DNA from: Thermococcus profundus
GTDB taxonomy: Archaea > Methanobacteriota_B > Thermococci > Thermococcales > Thermococcaceae
NCBI RefSeq assembly: GCF_002214585.1
Contig: NZ_CP014862.1
Span: forward strand, 1,302,001-1,366,000
Reading direction: 5' to 3'
DNA: 64,000 nucleotides
Shown here: positions 55,256 through 63,919 of the stretch, piece after piece
Layout: each line of letters opens with the position of its first letter
Numbering within the stretch: the stretch's first letter is position 1
Program-made: the position numbers and the translations under genes
Notes under the pieces: model-generated
Seen by the model: the letters and a program-made list of their open reading frames with translations, nothing else
Database searches by the model: none
Told to the model about the DNA's origin: nothing

Positions 55256-56590
55256 ATGCCCGAGAAGTTTGACAAAATATATGACTACTATGTGGACAAG
55301 GACTACGAGCCCAACCGGAAAAGGGACGTCGTGGCCGTTTTTAGGATGACTCCGGCTAAAGGATACACCATCGAGCAGGCAGCCGGAGCAGTTGCCGCTG
55401 AGAGCTCTACTGGAACGTGGACGACGCTCTACCCCTGGTACGAGCACGAGAGATGGGCCGACATGTCGGCCAAGGCATACCACTTCACGGACATGGGCGA
55501 CGGTAGCTGGATAGTGAGAATAGCCTATCCGGAGCACATCTTTGAGGAGGGCAACATGCCCGCTTTCCTTGCGAGTGTGGCTGGAAACGTCTTCGGAATG
55601 AAGCGCGTCGAGTGGCTCCGCCTCGAGGACATCTACCTCCCGGAGAAGTTCCTGCGCAACTATCCCGGTCCGCAGTTCGGTATCGAGGGCGTCAGAAAGA
55701 AGCTCGAGATCTATGACAGGCCGCTCTACGGTGTCGTTCCCAAGCCCAAGGTTGGCTACTCCCCGGAGGAGCTCTACAAGCTCGCCCTCGACCTGTACAC
55801 TGGAGGGGCTGACTACATCAAGGACGACGAGAACCTGACCAGCCCTTGGTACAACCGCTTCGAGGAGCGCGTTAAGGTCGTCACCAAGGCCATGGAGAAG
55901 GCAGAAGCAGAGACGGGCGAAAAGAAGACCTGGTTCGCCAACATAACCTCCCCGATACTCGAGCTTGAGAACAGGCTTGAGATACTCGCTGAATACGGCG
56001 TTCCTCACGCGATGGTCGATGTGGTTGTCCTTGGATGGGGCGTCCTCGACTACATAAGGGACCTCGCCGAGGACTACGGCATAGCCCTCCACGCCCACAG
56101 GGCGATGCACACGGCCTTTGCCCGCTACAAGTACCACGGCATCTCGATGTTCGTCCTTGCCAAGCTCTACAGGGTCATCGGCGTTGACCAGCTCCACATC
56201 GGAACTGCCGGAGCCGGCAAGATGGAGGGCGAGAAGTGGGAGGTAATCCAGTACAAGCGCATAATCACCGAGGACCACTACGTTCCCGATGAAAACGACG
56301 TCTTCCACCTCGAGCAGAAGTTCTACCACATAAAGCCCGTCTTCCCGACGAGCTCCGGTGGATTGCACCCCGGCAACATCCAGCCCGTTATAGAGGCCCT
56401 CGGAAAGGACATCGTCCTCCAGCTCGGCGGCGGAACCATGGGTCACCCGGACGGGCCGAAGGCCGGAGCCATGGCCGTGAGGCAGGCGATAGACGCCATA
56501 ATGCAGGGAATACCGCTGGATGAGTATGCTAAGACCCACAAGGAGCTCGCAAGAGCACTGGAGAAGTGGGGCCACGTCACGCCGGTCTGA
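55256..56590 (+). CDS. rbcL: Type III RuBisCO large subunit
   Basis: In Thermococcales this enzyme carboxylates ribulose-1,5-bisphosphate derived from AMP to give 3-phosphoglycerate, a nucleotide-salvage route. The 444-aa protein has the catalytic KPKVGYSPEE, the carbamylation Lys189 in ADYIKDDENLTSPWYNRF, GTAGAGKMEG and SSGGLHPGNI. GGAGGTGTGAA precedes the ATG at 55256, with a TATA-like GGCTTAATAG (about 55213-55222). AMP phosphorylase and ribose-1,5-bisphosphate isomerase, its partners, are not in the window. Confidence 0.98.
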   Translation: MPEKFDKIYDYYVDKDYEPNRKRDVVAVFRMTPAKGYTIEQAAGAVAAESSTGTWTTLYPWYEHERWADMSAKAYHFTDMGDGSWIVRIAYPEHIFEEGNMPAFLASVAGNVFGMKRVEWLRLEDIYLPEKFLRNYPGPQFGIEGVRKKLEIYDRPLYGVVPKPKVGYSPEELYKLALDLYTGGADYIKDDENLTSPWYNRFEERVKVVTKAMEKAEAETGEKKTWFANITSPILELENRLEILAEYGVPHAMVDVVVLGWGVLDYIRDLAEDYGIALHAHRAMHTAFARYKYHGISMFVLAKLYRVIGVDQLHIGTAGAGKMEGEKWEVIQYKRIITEDHYVPDENDVFHLEQKFYHIKPVFPTSSGGLHPGNIQPVIEALGKDIVLQLGGGTMGHPDGPKAGAMAVRQAIDAIMQGIPLDEYAKTHKELARALEKWGHVTPV

Positions 56591-56678
56591 CGGGTTCTTT
56601 CTCCTCCTATTTTTAGATCTTTTGATCGGGGCCCTCGTTAGCATCTTCAACGAAAACCCTAATATACCCCCATTCACT

Positions 56679-56695
56679 ATTCACCGCCGGTGATA
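56679..56695 (+). promoter_or_regulatory. Thermococcales glycolytic motif (TGM) at the GH13 promoter
   Basis: ATTCAC-CGCCG-GTGATA matches the TATCAC-N5-GTGATA consensus at 10 of 12 positions. It lies downstream of the TATA-like TAATATA (56660-56666) and covers the expected transcription start, the position at which the TGM regulator (Tgr/TrmBL1) represses sugar genes when sugar is absent. Its right half also supplies the GGTGAT ribosome binding site, so part of the match is not independent. Confidence 0.6.
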
Positions 56696-56698
56696 CAT

Positions 56699-59056
56699 GT
56701 GGGAAAGAGAGCTTTGGGAGCCATTCTCCTTCTCGTCCTCCTGATGGGCGTCTTCGCCTCGGGCTGTCTGAGCGGCAAAGGAAATCCCGCGGCAAACACG
56801 ACCACAAGCCAACTCCCAACGTCCCAGAAATCATCGATCCCCAGTACAACCTCGGAGTCGATTACTGAAACTGCCACTACCACCCCGCACACATCAACAA
56901 CGCCCACCACATCCTCAAGCCCCACTACGACCACAGTCACGACAACGGCGACGACAACAACGCCTTCACAGTCTCACCGGGAGAACTACACGGTAATCTA
57001 CCTCTCCGGTTCCTCCGGCTCCTGCCCGGCGGGTAAAGTTCCGGTCACCTTCGTTTACGAGCCAAAAAACAAAACCGTCAAGCGCGTCAGCCTGAGGGGA
57101 ACCTTCAACAGCTGGGGCCAGTGGTACATGAGGAAGACCATCAACGGCACGTGGGTTCTCAAGACATGCCTCAAGCCGGGAACTTACCAGTACAAGTTCT
57201 ACATAGACGGCCGGTGGGTTGAGGACATGTCAGCAGTCGATCCAACCGCCGACGGCTACGTTGACGACGGCTACGGAGGTAAAAACGCCCTCAAGGTGGT
57301 CAAAGGAGAGAGCTTTCTCAGCGTTGAGCACGATCCCTCCGACCCCACTTATCTCTCCGTTGCCGACAACAGAACCGTTGTACGCTTTAAGGCAGCGCCC
57401 GGAGTTATAGAGTCCGCAGTTCTGGTTACATCGGTAGGGAACTTCACGATGGAAAAGCAGGTATGGTGGAGCTCAGGGGAGATCTGGCGCGCCGAGGCCC
57501 CAGTTGAGCCATTCACCTACCACTTCGTCGTGAAGGCCAACGGGAGCGGGTTCGCCATCTTCAACTCAAGCGACTCGAAGCTCTTCTCCTTCGACGGTGT
57601 CGACAACTTCCCGCAGGTATCATGGGTAAGCAGGTCGGTGGGCTATCAAATCTTTCCAGACCGCTTCTACAACGGCAACAGGAGCAACGACGTTCTGGCA
57701 CTGGATCACGACGAGCTCGTTCTCAACCAGGTCAATCCCGGCAAGCCCATACTCTCCAACTGGAGCGACCCGATAACCCCGCCCCACTGCTGCCATCAGT
57801 ACTTCGGCGGGGACATAGCAGGAATTACGCAGAAACTCGACTACCTCCAGTCCATCGGCGTTACCCTGATCTATTTGAACCCCATCTTCCTCTCGGGAAG
57901 TGCCCACGGCTACGACCCTTACAGCTACTACGAGATCGATCCAAAGTTTGGAACGGAGGAAGAGCTCAAAACTTTCCTCAACGAGGCCCACAAACGTGGA
58001 ATAAAGGTCATCTTCGACTTCGTGCCAGACCATACTGGCATTGGACACCCGGCTTTCCTGGACGTCTGGAGGAAGGGCAACCAGAGCCCCTACTGGGACT
58101 GGTACTTCATCAAGGAGTGGCCCTTCAGACTCGGCGACGGGAGCGCCTACGAGGGCTGGTGGGGGATAGGGAGCCTCCCGAAGCTCAACACCGCCAACCC
58201 TGAGGTGAAGGAACACCTCATAAACGCAACGCTCAAGTGGCTGGATTTCGGCTTCGACGGCTTCAGGGTTGACGTACCAAACGACCTCGTGAACGCGGAC
58301 GAGTTCTTCCGCGAGCTCAGGGGGAGGGTAAAAGAGGAACATCCGAACGCTTACATGGTTGGCGAAATATGGACGCTCTCCCCGGAGTGGGTTAGAGGGG
58401 ACCGCTTTGACTCCCTCATGAACTACGCCCTCGGGAGGGACATCCTCCTGCCCTACGCGGGGGGAACCCTAAACGGAAAGACCGCCCTCGACATGCTGGG
58501 AAGGTACTATGCCTCCTACGGTGAGAACGTCGTTGCCATGGGCTTCAACCTCGTCGATTCCCACGACACCTCACGGGCCCTCACGGATCTCGGCGGCGGA
58601 AAGTTAGGCGAGAAACCGAAGCCGGAAGCAGTCCAGAGACTCAAGCTCCTCTCCGCCCTGCTGTACACCCTCCCCGGGATGCCGGTGACGTTCCAGGGCG
58701 ACGAGTGCGGCTTTTTGGGTGACAAGAGCCACTACGACGAACAGCGCTATCCACTCCAGTGGGACGAGTGCAACCAGAGCCTCGTCCAGCACTACAGGGC
58801 CTTATCAGAGCTGAGAAAGAGTCTGCCAGCACTTACAAGCAGCAAGATAAAGTTCTACACCGTCAAAGAGGGAGTTGTATCGTTCTTCCGCGGGCATGAC
58901 GACGAAGTCCTAGTAATAGCCAACAACAGGGAAAACGCGACGATGATGGAGCTCCCACAGGGAACGTGGGAGGAATTCTGGCCTGGAAGCAGGAAGTTCA
59001 GCGGGGAGATCGAAGTCCCGCCCATAAGCCTGCTCGTGCTGGTAAAAGGAAAATAA
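56699..59056 (+). CDS. Secreted GH13 alpha-glucan hydrolase (pullulanase/neopullulanase type) lipoprotein
   Basis: The 785-aa precursor has a lipobox (VFASGC, Cys23), a Ser/Thr linker (about 25-95), a glycogen-binding CBM20/48-like domain (SLRGTFNSWGQWYM, YKFYIDG) and a second beta domain before the catalytic TIM barrel (about 310-690). Catalytic residues are Asp525 in GFDGFRVDVP, Glu556 in MVGEIWT and Asp623 in NLVDSHDT. A C-terminal beta domain follows. It is a cell-surface enzyme for starch, pullulan or maltodextrins, perhaps equivalent to the Thermococcus type III pullulan hydrolase; linkage specificity not deducible. The GTG start follows GGTGAT. Confidence 0.92.
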   Translation: MGKRALGAILLLVLLMGVFASGCLSGKGNPAANTTTSQLPTSQKSSIPSTTSESITETATTTPHTSTTPTTSSSPTTTTVTTTATTTTPSQSHRENYTVIYLSGSSGSCPAGKVPVTFVYEPKNKTVKRVSLRGTFNSWGQWYMRKTINGTWVLKTCLKPGTYQYKFYIDGRWVEDMSAVDPTADGYVDDGYGGKNALKVVKGESFLSVEHDPSDPTYLSVADNRTVVRFKAAPGVIESAVLVTSVGNFTMEKQVWWSSGEIWRAEAPVEPFTYHFVVKANGSGFAIFNSSDSKLFSFDGVDNFPQVSWVSRSVGYQIFPDRFYNGNRSNDVLALDHDELVLNQVNPGKPILSNWSDPITPPHCCHQYFGGDIAGITQKLDYLQSIGVTLIYLNPIFLSGSAHGYDPYSYYEIDPKFGTEEELKTFLNEAHKRGIKVIFDFVPDHTGIGHPAFLDVWRKGNQSPYWDWYFIKEWPFRLGDGSAYEGWWGIGSLPKLNTANPEVKEHLINATLKWLDFGFDGFRVDVPNDLVNADEFFRELRGRVKEEHPNAYMVGEIWTLSPEWVRGDRFDSLMNYALGRDILLPYAGGTLNGKTALDMLGRYYASYGENVVAMGFNLVDSHDTSRALTDLGGGKLGEKPKPEAVQRLKLLSALLYTLPGMPVTFQGDECGFLGDKSHYDEQRYPLQWDECNQSLVQHYRALSELRKSLPALTSSKIKFYTVKEGVVSFFRGHDDEVLVIANNRENATMMELPQGTWEEFWPGSRKFSGEIEVPPISLLVLVKGK

Positions 59057-59059
59057 AGG

Positions 59060-60304
59060 TCATCCGAAGATGACCTTCCTCCACGTTTCTCTAACTTTTT
59101 CCACGTACTTCGCTGGAGCCGCTATAAGAACGGCCCACCTCGGCGTCTGCCTCCTCTTAAGGGCGTTTGCGAGGGGGGTAACCTTAGTCAGGGGCTCCAG
59201 CTTTCCGTCTTCCATGAGGACGTTTATTTCCGTGGCCTTGAGCCTCGGCTCGCTGAGCATTAGATCGGCTATGCTGAACTCAAGGATGACCTCTCCCTCC
59301 CTTGCACCCGCGGCATCGGCAAGGGCCCTCTCTATCTCCTGCCTTCTCTTCACGTTCTTGTAGGCCGTCAGGAGTTCTCTTTTCTCCTCAGTGCTCAGCT
59401 CGTCGGTTCCAGCTAAGACGGCCGCTTTGTATAGGTTGCGGTACTTTATGCGTCTGACCATCTCCGAGGGGAAGCCCTCAAGGTCCTCCAGCTCAACGAG
59501 AACCCTGCAGTCTATCATCTTCCAGAAGTCCCACAGGTGATCCTCCTCAAGGGCGAACTCAAGGGCCCTGGTAAGCATTCCCTCGGCTATTTTGACGGTG
59601 TGGTGGAAGTAAACGCGCGAGTACATGAGGGAGCGCGCCACCATCATGCCCTCGACGGCCTCTATTCCCTTCTCCTCAACGGCAAGTTCCCCGTCATGGA
59701 TAGTCAGAACCTTCAGGAGTCTCTCCATGTCGATTATGCCGTGTGCAACGCCGGTGTAGTGGGCGTCGCGGATTAAATAGTCGATCTGGTCAACGTCAAC
59801 GTCGCCGTGTAGCGCCTGTCCGAGGTACCTCCTCCCGTGCTTTCCAAGGATGAGCTTTGCAACTTCGTGGGGATCGATGCCGTGCTTTCCAAGAATCTCA
59901 GGGATCCTTCCTCCCCCGTTGCCGTCGGTGAGGTCTATCTCCCCCAGGATTATCTTCTGGCCGAGCCTCATGTGATCGTATTCCTTCGTGTAGTGCTTGT
60001 ATATCATCTCAAACGTGTGGCTGAAGGGGCCGTGGCCGATGTCGTGGAGCAGGGCCGCTATCTCAAGGACTTCCGCCTCCTCTTTCTCCAGCCCGAGCTC
60101 ATCAGAGAGCCTTCTCGCAACGTTCCACGTTCCGAGCGAGTGCTCAAAGCGGCTGTGGTTTGCTCCAGGATAGACGAGAAAGGCAAGGCCCAGCTGTCTT
60201 ATGTGCCTGAGCCTCTGGAACTCGGGCGTTTTAACGAGATCGAGAACGACGCCGTCGATCTTCATGCTGCCGTGAATGCCGTCGTGGATAACCTTTCCAC
60301 CCAT
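59060..60304 (-). CDS. HD-domain phosphohydrolase (dGTPase/SAMHD1-like)
   Basis: The 414-aa protein has the HD set LRHIRQLGLAFLVYPGANHS, RFEHSLGTWNVA (first His), AALLHDIGHGPFSHTFE (HD pair) and VDQIDYLIRDAHYTG (last Asp), the pattern of dNTP triphosphohydrolases related to SAMHD1. It likely degrades dNTPs or similar nucleotides; substrate unproven. GGTGGTGATT precedes the ATG at 60304, and an in-frame upstream extension to 60406 is rejected. It is 82 bases downstream of the 717-aa gene. Confidence 0.9.
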   Translation of the reverse strand: MGGKVIHDGIHGSMKIDGVVLDLVKTPEFQRLRHIRQLGLAFLVYPGANHSRFEHSLGTWNVARRLSDELGLEKEEAEVLEIAALLHDIGHGPFSHTFEMIYKHYTKEYDHMRLGQKIILGEIDLTDGNGGGRIPEILGKHGIDPHEVAKLILGKHGRRYLGQALHGDVDVDQIDYLIRDAHYTGVAHGIIDMERLLKVLTIHDGELAVEEKGIEAVEGMMVARSLMYSRVYFHHTVKIAEGMLTRALEFALEEDHLWDFWKMIDCRVLVELEDLEGFPSEMVRRIKYRNLYKAAVLAGTDELSTEEKRELLTAYKNVKRRQEIERALADAAGAREGEVILEFSIADLMLSEPRLKATEINVLMEDGKLEPLTKVTPLANALKRRQTPRWAVLIAAPAKYVEKVRETWRKVIFG

Positions 60305-60386
60305 AATCACCACCGAAAAACGTTCGTCAAGTAATTTAAAAGGGTTTTCCACAGATCGCCAAAAATTGAAGGAGAAAATAGGAGGA

Positions 60387-62528
60387 TTACCTATACTCGC
60401 GCTCAAGGTTCATCTGCTTAAGCCTGGCCGTTAATCCCTTAGCTGAAACGGAGTCCTCCTTAAGGATCCCGCCGCTCCTCGTATCGATCCTCGCGTAGTA
60501 GAGCCTGTCCTTGCCGGAGACCTTTATGTGGACGTAGCCCTTGTCCTTGTAGTGGGTCAGCCGCTCGGTCCTCGGGTTCTCCTCGCCGTATTTCTCACGC
60601 ACATGCCTGTGGTAGAACTCCTCCAGCGCCCTCTCGGTGAAGTAAGCTTCCTTCTCAACGATTTCTCCCGTTGCCCTGTGGAGAACCAGCTTTCCCACCT
60701 TTGAAACGCCCGTGAACGTGACTACCCAGTCCTTGGCCAGCTCGATGGAGTCCACCTTCGCCTCGGGATCCACTTCCCTCGCCTTCTCCTCCGCGATCTT
60801 CTCGGCCAGCTTCCGCCTTAGGATTCTGTCAATCTCCTCCATCATCTTGCCGTCCTTGCTCAGGCGGACCTTTATCTCGTGAGTCTCGTTGGCGGCGTCG
60901 ACCAGGTACTCGTCTCCTTCATCGGACACCGATGCTATCTCATAGCCGGGATACTTCTCCAGAACGAGTTCTCCTGCCCTCTTCTCAGAGATCTCAACGT
61001 AGTAGTCTAGAACGTCTCCTGTAGAGCCGTCTATCCTCACCCGGGCCATTCCGTCCTCCCCTGAAAGCTCAAGTTCGAGGTACTTGTGTTCAACCACCCG
61101 GTAGGAGGAGAGCGAAAGCCCATTGACGGGAAAGTTCTCCTCGATTATGGATTTCCCCTTTTCGACGGCCCCTTTGAGGGAGGGAAACCTGGCGACCTCT
61201 CTGGTTTCTCCGTTGCTCAGATCAATGGCTACAGAGACCACTGTGTCCCCGGTCAGAAGATCGGCGACGGCGCTCTTCTTGTTGAACTCAACACCCAATA
61301 TTTCACTTCCGGGATAGGACTCAGCCAGGAGCTTCTTAACTGCCTCCTCGCTCATCCTCGTGTCTAGACGGAGGAGCTTCCCGGTGTAGGGATTGAACGC
61401 GGCCTCAAAGGAGAACCTCTCGGTGGTTCCGGAGACGAGCACTTTTTTCTTCTTCTTTGTTATCTTGACCCCCTTTCCCTTGATCCCCTCCCCCGTTGCC
61501 TTCATAACTGCCTCTCTGGCCTTCTCCACGAAGTACTTCTCGGGGAGGGGTTCTATTGATGCCTCAACTTTGCCTTTTGGAAGCTTCACTAGGGCCGTTC
61601 CCCTGTTGGCGCCGATTTTGAACTCAAGCTCTGCCTCTTTCGGCACGTAGACCTTTCTTCTATCTGAAATCTGAACCTTGTTCTCGGACGTTCCCAGTTC
61701 CTTCGCCGCGGTCTCCTTAAGAACGAGGACGGCTTCCCCAGGGGTCAGCGGAACCTCCAGCTCCCTTTCCGTAGCCCTGATGACCGCCGGAGAATCCAGT
61801 CTGGCCTTTCTGATTGGGTTGCTCAGCTCGGCATCCTCATCCGCACGCAGAACGATCTTGTCCCTGGAGAAAACGACAGCACGTCCCTTGTTTTCATCGT
61901 CCACTGCCCAAGAGATTATGTACGCACTCTGGAGCTTCACTCTCAGGCCGGAAAGCTCCACCTCATCGGGTTCGATGGGGTAATTCGAGGACAGGTACCT
62001 GGCGACACCCTTCAGGATTTCCTCGGGGGAGAACTCGTACAGAAGGGGGGCATCGAGGTTGAACTCCCTCAGGGTCTCCTCTTGGTGGTTTACCTCTTCC
62101 CTCTCCTCGAGGATTCTTTCAATGTCCTCTGGAACCGGAACGGAGTAGTTGTTTAGGAGTGAAGCCAGCTTGTCCCCGTCCCAGGGGACGATCCTCCCCC
62201 GGTACTCGCGGGAAAGAAGGAGCTTCGCGTCCTTTGTAAAGCCAGCGGGGGACACAAAAACCCCCTTATCGGCCCGGTGCTCGTCCAGAAGTTCCCCGAA
62301 CTGGTTCACCCTACGCGAATCGGCAAGGCCCTTCTCGTGGAGGGCAATAATGACCTTCTCAGTCCCGGCTATCGGATCCTTTCTGAGGGCGATTATGTCG
62401 AGGCCCCACTCCCCCCGCCGGGGAACCTTTTCGTACTCCATGAAGCCCATCCTTTTGAGTAGCTCGATCAAAACATCGATGAGACTGTCCCTAGGTGAGA
62501 GCATCACGATCTCCGACGTCCATGCCAC
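60387..62528 (-). CDS. Restriction-endonuclease-fold protein with PepSY-like C-terminal repeats
   Basis: The protein of about 713 aa begins with an Mrr-like endonuclease fold (residues about 10-130): SPRDSLIDVLIELLKRMGF, GEWGLDIIALRKDPIAGTEK, VIIALHEKGLADSRRVNQF, VFVSPAGFTKDAKLLLSREY. The catalytic D-(E/Q)xK pattern looks altered (LHEKG). From about residue 330 to the end come repeated strand-helix units (AREAVMKATGEG, EEAVKKLLAESYPGSEIL, RAGELVLEKYPGYEI) like PepSY domains. No membrane helix. GTG at 62528 follows GGTGATGAC; GTG at 62540 or ATG at 62534 are alternatives. Function unknown. Confidence 0.78.
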   Translation of the reverse strand: MAWTSEIVMLSPRDSLIDVLIELLKRMGFMEYEKVPRRGEWGLDIIALRKDPIAGTEKVIIALHEKGLADSRRVNQFGELLDEHRADKGVFVSPAGFTKDAKLLLSREYRGRIVPWDGDKLASLLNNYSVPVPEDIERILEEREEVNHQEETLREFNLDAPLLYEFSPEEILKGVARYLSSNYPIEPDEVELSGLRVKLQSAYIISWAVDDENKGRAVVFSRDKIVLRADEDAELSNPIRKARLDSPAVIRATERELEVPLTPGEAVLVLKETAAKELGTSENKVQISDRRKVYVPKEAELEFKIGANRGTALVKLPKGKVEASIEPLPEKYFVEKAREAVMKATGEGIKGKGVKITKKKKKVLVSGTTERFSFEAAFNPYTGKLLRLDTRMSEEAVKKLLAESYPGSEILGVEFNKKSAVADLLTGDTVVSVAIDLSNGETREVARFPSLKGAVEKGKSIIEENFPVNGLSLSSYRVVEHKYLELELSGEDGMARVRIDGSTGDVLDYYVEISEKRAGELVLEKYPGYEIASVSDEGDEYLVDAANETHEIKVRLSKDGKMMEEIDRILRRKLAEKIAEEKAREVDPEAKVDSIELAKDWVVTFTGVSKVGKLVLHRATGEIVEKEAYFTERALEEFYHRHVREKYGEENPRTERLTHYKDKGYVHIKVSGKDRLYYARIDTRSGGILKEDSVSAKGLTARLKQMNLEREYR

Positions 62529-62586
62529 CGTCATCACCACACTGTAATCCCTTGGGCGGCATCCTATAAATCTCTTTCTTCGCGGT

Positions 62587-62603
62587 TATCACCCCGGGTG
62601 TTC
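62587..62603 (+). promoter_or_regulatory. TGM-like site upstream of the pgk TATA box
   Basis: TATCAC-CCCGG-GTGTTC has a perfect left half and three of six matches in the right half of TATCAC-N5-GTGATA. It ends about 8 bases before a TATA-like TTTTTAACA (62611-62619). In this upstream position the TGM regulator activates gluconeogenic genes, and pgk acts in that direction in Thermococcales. The imperfect half lowers confidence. Confidence 0.45.
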
Positions 62604-62651
62604 AGAATGATTTTTAACACTTTGAAAGCAACATCCACCGGTGAAAGGGGG

Positions 62652-63896
62652 ATGGAAAAAGCGTTCAAGCTCACGGACTTCGACTTCCACGATAAAACCG
62701 TCTTTCTGAGGGCGGATCTCAACTCTCCTGTCAAGGACGGGAGGATAATAAGCGACGCCAGGTTCAGGGCGGTTCTCCCCACGATAAAGACCCTTCTCGA
62801 AAGCGGGGCAAAGGTGGTTATAGCCACCCATCAGAGCAAGCCCTACAAAAGCGACTACATAACGACCGAGGAGCACGCAGAGATACTCTCCAGGCTCCTG
62901 GGGATCACCGTTGAGTACGTCGAGGACATCTTCGGAAGATATGCTAGGGAGAGAATAAAAGCCCTCAAGCCGGGAGAGGCCGTAATCCTAGAAAACCTGC
63001 GCTTCTCCGCCGAGGAAACCCTCTACAAGCCCATTGAGGAATGCGAAAAGACTCACTTCGTCAGAAAGCTGGCCCCGCTCATAGACTACGTCGTCAACGA
63101 CGCCTTCGCGGCCGCCCACCGGAGCCAGCCTTCCCTCGTCGGCTTTGCCCGGCTGAAGCCGATGATAATGGGAAAGCTCATGGAAGCTGAGGTAGAAGCC
63201 CTCGGGAGGGCCTACGAAACGGGGGAGAAGCCCAGGGTCTACGTTCTTGGAGGGGCAAAGGTCGACGACTCCCTCAGGGTAGCGGAGAACGTCCTCAGGA
63301 TGGGAAGGGCCGATGTAATACTCACCGGCGGCCTCGTCGCCCAGGTTTTCACCCTCGCCAAGGGCTTCAACATTGGGGATGCGAACCTCTCGTTCCTCGA
63401 AAGAAAGGGCCTCTTGGAACTCGTTGACTGGGCGGAAAGGATCCTCGACGAATTCTATCCCTACGTTAGAACCCCCGTCGACTTCGCGATCGATTACAGG
63501 GGGGAGAGGCGTGAGATAGATCTTCTAAGCGATGAAAAGCGGCTCTTCGATGAGTACCCGATACTGGACATCGGCGGGAGGACGATAGAGAAGTACAGAA
63601 AGATCCTCCTCGATGCCAGAACGATAGTCGCCAACGGTCCGATGGGCGTCTTCGAGAGGGAAGAGTTCGCCAGGGGCACCGTTGGAGTTTTCAGAGCCGT
63701 TGGGGAAAGCGAAGCCTTCAGCGTCGTCGGGGGCGGCCACTCGATAGCCAGCATCTACCAGTACGGCATAGAGGGCATAAGCCACGTATCCACCGGAGGG
63801 GGAGCCATGCTGAGCTTCTTCGCCGGGGAAAGGCTTCCAGTCCTGGAGGCGCTCAGTGTGAGCTACCAAAGGTTCAGGAGCGCTCTGGGGGGATAA
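62652..63896 (+). CDS. pgk: Phosphoglycerate kinase
   Basis: The enzyme interconverts 1,3-bisphosphoglycerate and 3-phosphoglycerate with ATP. The 414-aa protein has the PGK signature FLRADLNSPVKDGRI, the basic-patch LENLRFSAEE, VNDAFAAAHRSQPSLVGF, GGAKVDDSLRV and the C-terminal ATP-site VVGGGHSIASIYQYG and HVSTGGGAMLSFFAG. GTGAAAGGGGG precedes the ATG at 62652; an 18-codon upstream extension is rejected. Because glyceraldehyde-3-phosphate is oxidised in one step by GAPOR in sugar catabolism, pgk is mainly gluconeogenic here, as the upstream site suggests. Confidence 0.97.
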   Translation: MEKAFKLTDFDFHDKTVFLRADLNSPVKDGRIISDARFRAVLPTIKTLLESGAKVVIATHQSKPYKSDYITTEEHAEILSRLLGITVEYVEDIFGRYARERIKALKPGEAVILENLRFSAEETLYKPIEECEKTHFVRKLAPLIDYVVNDAFAAAHRSQPSLVGFARLKPMIMGKLMEAEVEALGRAYETGEKPRVYVLGGAKVDDSLRVAENVLRMGRADVILTGGLVAQVFTLAKGFNIGDANLSFLERKGLLELVDWAERILDEFYPYVRTPVDFAIDYRGERREIDLLSDEKRLFDEYPILDIGGRTIEKYRKILLDARTIVANGPMGVFEREEFARGTVGVFRAVGESEAFSVVGGGHSIASIYQYGIEGISHVSTGGGAMLSFFAGERLPVLEALSVSYQRFRSALGG

Positions 63897-63919
63897 AGGG
63901 GGCACCAGGTTTATCCCCC
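63888..63919. terminator. Perfect 10-bp inverted repeat spanning two convergent stop codons
   Basis: GGGGGATAAA (63888-63897) pairs perfectly with TTTATCCCCC (63910-63919) across a 12-base loop. It holds the pgk TAA and the TAA of the convergent gene, both proteins ending Gly-Gly. It may act as a two-way terminator or mRNA 3'-end stabiliser, though coding similarity alone explains part of it. Confidence 0.45.

Noticed and set aside
55238-56677. 479-aa minus-strand open frame opposite rbcL
   Set aside because: It is the antisense shadow of the RuBisCO gene; its composition follows the complementary codons and it has no ribosome binding site or known motif.
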